Below, piece by piece: positions 61,179-64,000 of a stretch of 64,000 bases of DNA. The stretch comes from Abelmoschus esculentus (taxonomy: Eukaryota; Streptophyta; Magnoliopsida; Malvales; Malvaceae), in contig JAUCBN010000016.1 of assembly GCA_035048815.1 (NCBI GenBank), positions 7,680,501-7,744,500 on the forward strand, in the 5' to 3' direction. The position numbers were made by a program, and so were the translations under genes. The notes below the pieces were generated by a model, which was given only the letters and a program-made list of their open reading frames with translations, did no database searches and was not told where the DNA came from. Every line of letters starts with the position of its first letter. Positions within the stretch are counted from its first letter, which is position 1.

Positions 61179-62233
61179 TATAGAACTAATGTTTTGATAT
61201 AATAATTGAAAAATAGTTCTAGACTAATTTGAAAAGATTGCAAAAATGGTCCTTATGTCCAAACTAGTTGAAAATATATTTAAGATATTTTTGAGTGATT
61301 TTAAATATGTTTTAAACGATTTTAAAAAAACCAAATAAGTGTTTTTAACCCAGCTGTTTCGATACACCCTTAAGGTGTTTCGATACCTGTTCTTCAATAC
61401 CATGGTTTCAAAGGCAAAACCACAGTGGTATCGATCCTGATATCGATACCTTTTTGCCACTGTGATGCTTTGTTTCGAACCCTGTTTCGAAACACCCCCA
61501 ACGGTCAAAACGATTTTATAAAAAACCCCAACGTCTAGGAGCGGTATCGATACCGGTATCGATACTAGTTCTTAAATGCAGATGAACGGCTATTTCCCAA
61601 AGAGGGTGTTTCGAAATAGCTCTCACGTATTTCGATACCACCTGCACCAGAAGAGGAAATAAGCCTTATAATCAGCTCCAAACCAATCCCAACGGTCACC
61701 AACAGCTAGAACCTCATTTGGGATGATAAAAGGAAGCCTCAAGCATCAAGAGAAGACTAATGCTTCACTTGTAACAACATTATGATCAAGAAATTGTCTT
61801 AGTGCTTAATTTCCTATTATTTGGGTAGACAAACACTTGTGAGCTCAATTGTCAATATATACTCAAGTGTAATTAGGATTTGGGTGAGTGCTTAGTTGCA
61901 AACATTAACCTTATTAGAAGGATTCAAGTTTGCTAATTTTCTTCTTGGTTGAGTGAATTCCCAAAGTTCGGTTTTGAACTTTGAATGCTAGATTCGGGTT
62001 TGAGTCTAGGATTGTAAGGTTATCCCTTTGGCCTTAAAAGGTTGAAATTCTTAGTGAATTTGGAAATCCTTAGTGGGAAGCTAAGGTAGTGGATGTAGGT
62101 ACTTGTTCGAAGGCCGAACCACTCTAAAATCATTGTGTTATCTTTTGCTTCCACAACCAACCACCCAAAGTGTTCTTTCTCCATCAAATTGGCAAGTTAA
62201 TCGGTTGTGCATCGAGCCACTCCAAGCCTAACA
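61179..62233 (+). repeat. 3' LTR of the Copia element
   Basis: 1055 bp, close copy of the 5' LTR. The first base pair has decayed from TG to TA. The palindrome cluster is retained at 61370-61640, and a 15-bp or so shortening is seen near 61670. Confidence 0.9.
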
Positions 62234-62559
62234 AAATATTATAAAATGTTCATTAATTTTTTTTATATTATAAAATGGTCACTAAACTTTGTATTAAATT
62301 AGTATAAAATAAAAATTTAGTGACTAAAAAATTATTTTAGCTTACTTTAGTGACCTATTATATAATTTAACCAAAATTTATAATAAATTTCGGTTAATTC
62401 GACTAATAACCGAAATAATTTCGGTTCGGTTAATTCGGTTAAAGAAAATTCGATTCGGTTAATGGTTAAAATTTTAAAAATTTTGGTTAATTCAGTTTTG
62501 GTTAATTTGGTTCGACCACCGACCGAATTAACCAAATTCTCACCCCTAAAAGCATCCAC

Positions 62560-63900
62560 CTAGTGTCAAGTTATAATATTTAAGGTTGTAGAACTTACAA
62601 GGACTAGATACCTACGTGAAAAATTGTTCCTGCACTAAAAATATTAAGAAGACAAATAATTTGGGTTGAAGAATGATTAACTTAAAGAAAAATAAACTAA
62701 ATAATTAAATAAAATTGAGACGAGAAAGATAAGGCTAGGTTGAATGCTTTGTAGTGTGGAGTCTAGTTGTAAAATATTCTCCTCTTATTAATGCATGAGG
62801 TTGAAGTGCCACCTCGACGGGTCGCTGAAGGGTCGCATTAGCTGCCTCGACGGGTTACACCTTGTCGACAATTCAACAGTTCATAGTTCGATAGAGCATA
62901 CTTAATGCCTCCTCCTTATCCCTAATTCAGAGTATTATTGATGGCCACGTCTTGATAATACCTCCCAGCGTGAATCAAGGGCGAACAACAACCGATGATA
63001 TGCTTCCTTTTAGTCGTTGAAATCTTGGTCGGATTAGCCAATGTCAAAGAGCAAAGATCGCACTTTCTCGTTTCGTGAGCCTAATTATCCCTAGTCTAGA
63101 CAAATGAGTACTTCCTCGCAAACTTATCTTCCGAGCTCGTATACAAGAAAAGTGAGAACCAATAGAGAATAAATTATTAATCTTGAATTTGCATTAATAA
63201 AAACCAAATAAAATTACAACCTTCTTCCATAATTACTCCATAATTAACCTATGCCTTGAGGAAGAATTAGAACATATTGTCAGCGACTAAAGGTTTATTC
63301 GGTAAAAGCCGACTTGTTTTCCTGAGTCTAAGGGTTGGCTTTATATAGGCCAAGCCTAGGTCAAAAGTCTCACATTGATAGTAGGAGTTTTAAAAGGAAT
63401 AAAATACAAATTCATATTAAAATATAACTCTTTATTTAATTTCCTAATTTTGCTCCCTTTGGACTCTTGAGTCTTCATTGACTTTAGCCATGGCTTGAAT
63501 TTCTCTCATTGCTTCTGTTTTTTCTCTGATTAGGCTTATTGGGTCCAACTCTTTATTCTTCATCTATCGTGCATCATATATTATTTTTACTCTGTTGTTG
63601 CGGCAACCATTGTGTTGCCTTGGCGGGTGTTTGTCTGCGATTGATCTTTGTAATTTTTATTTTCAACATCTATCGATTGTAATTGGTATCACTAGTAGAT
63701 TTATTTTTTGTCTAAGAAAATTAACTATAATGGTACTTATTTTATATCAAATAATATATAAAAATAACAATTAAGTGCTTAGATGCAGAAATATAGAAAA
63801 TAAGCAGAATTATCCAGTATTACCATTAAATATGTTCATTACTAGTTATAATTGAGGGAAAAAATAATATAATAAATATGACTTTTATGCACTTATCATT
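62560..63900 (-). mobile_element. Athila-like LTR, divergent copy
   Basis: Shares the order of blocks with 26351-27559 and 11442-12746 ('cctgcactaaaaat', 'gacaaataattt', a GC-richer 'cctcgacgggt' stretch, 'cgtttcgtgagcctaat', 'actccataatta'), ending near GCACTTATCA. More diverged than the others. Exact ends and target duplication not determined. Confidence 0.5.
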
Positions 63901-64000
63901 AAATAAAGTCTATTTCAATCTAACTAATAAATGAATAACTCACTTCCGACGTTGAATTAGCAACAAAGAGTATACCAACATGATTTAAGGACTTCAAAGC

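Larger units (their letters stand above)
58013..62233 (+). mobile_element. Sirevirus-like Copia element, gag only
   Basis: 4221 bp with LTRs 58013-59076 and 61179-62233 and an exact 5-bp target duplication AAATA (58008-58012, 62234-62238). It has the primer site TGGTATCAGAGC at 59079-59090, a UBN2-type gag, and several polypurine runs before the 3' LTR (GGGGGAG at about 60699, 61005 and 61117, then GAGGGAGA at 61170), the multiple-PPT habit of Sireviruses. No protease, integrase or reverse transcriptase. Non-autonomous. Confidence 0.92.
57782..62548. mobile_element. hAT-like MITE, split by a Copia element
   Basis: Outer parts 57782-58012 and 62234-62548 form an inverted-repeat element: TAGTGGTGTGCATTTGG at left, CCAAATTCTCACCCCTA at right, with many TTCGGTTAAT/ATTAACCGAA words as subterminal repeats. 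Possible 8-bp target copies AAAGCTTT and AAAGCATC (six of eight alike). Ends resemble the MITE at 34614-35327. Split by the Copia element at 58013-62233. Confidence 0.72.

Overview
The window is nuclear DNA of a flowering plant, almost certainly a eudicot. It is AT-rich, has intron-containing genes with GT/AG junctions, and is dominated by nested plant transposable elements: Ty3 chromovirus-like and Athila-like LTRs, a Sirevirus-like Copia element, Mutator-like foldbacks, hAT-type MITEs and a LINE relic. A Malvaceae-like genome is only a guess. No bacterial, organellar or viral genome organisation is visible.

Host genes are few. On the minus strand, 705-4579 is a complete 15-exon MLO gene (571 aa, MLO4/11/14-like), rebuilt here exon by exon with every phase closing. 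On the minus strand, 41099-42803 is a four-exon RMR-type PA-TM-RING-H2 protein (293 aa). Head-to-head with it, 43735-45147 (+) is a broken desiccation-related PCC13-62-like gene. At 55250-55609 (+) is a small single-exon plant protein resembling those annotated as Josephin-like, with a TATA box just upstream.

The rest is layered mobile DNA. Region 5235-8573 is a complete gag-protease-only LTR element (two 689-bp LTRs, 4-bp target duplication) whose U3 carries perfect heat-shock elements. It sits 0.65 kb upstream of MLO and points at it. Region 11.4-18.7 kb is a stack of LTRs, including a solo LTR (14565-16725) inside another LTR. Region 22.3-37.3 kb holds an Athila-like relic abutting a large chromovirus-like element. 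Region 38.7-40.5 kb is a MITE split by a 1.6-kb foldback Mutator-like element. Region 47.2-54.5 kb holds an LTR fragment, a Pack-MULE carrying an intron-containing piece of a poly(A)-binding protein gene, and a hAT transposase relic split by a solo LTR. Region 57.8-62.5 kb is a hAT-like MITE split by a Sirevirus-like gag-only Copia element.

The strongest candidate for something new is the heat-shock-element LTR placed in promoter orientation toward MLO. Next are the PABP-carrying Pack-MULE, the near-complete palindrome at 38769-40343, and a GTATCGATAC palindrome shared by LTRs of unrelated retrotransposon families.
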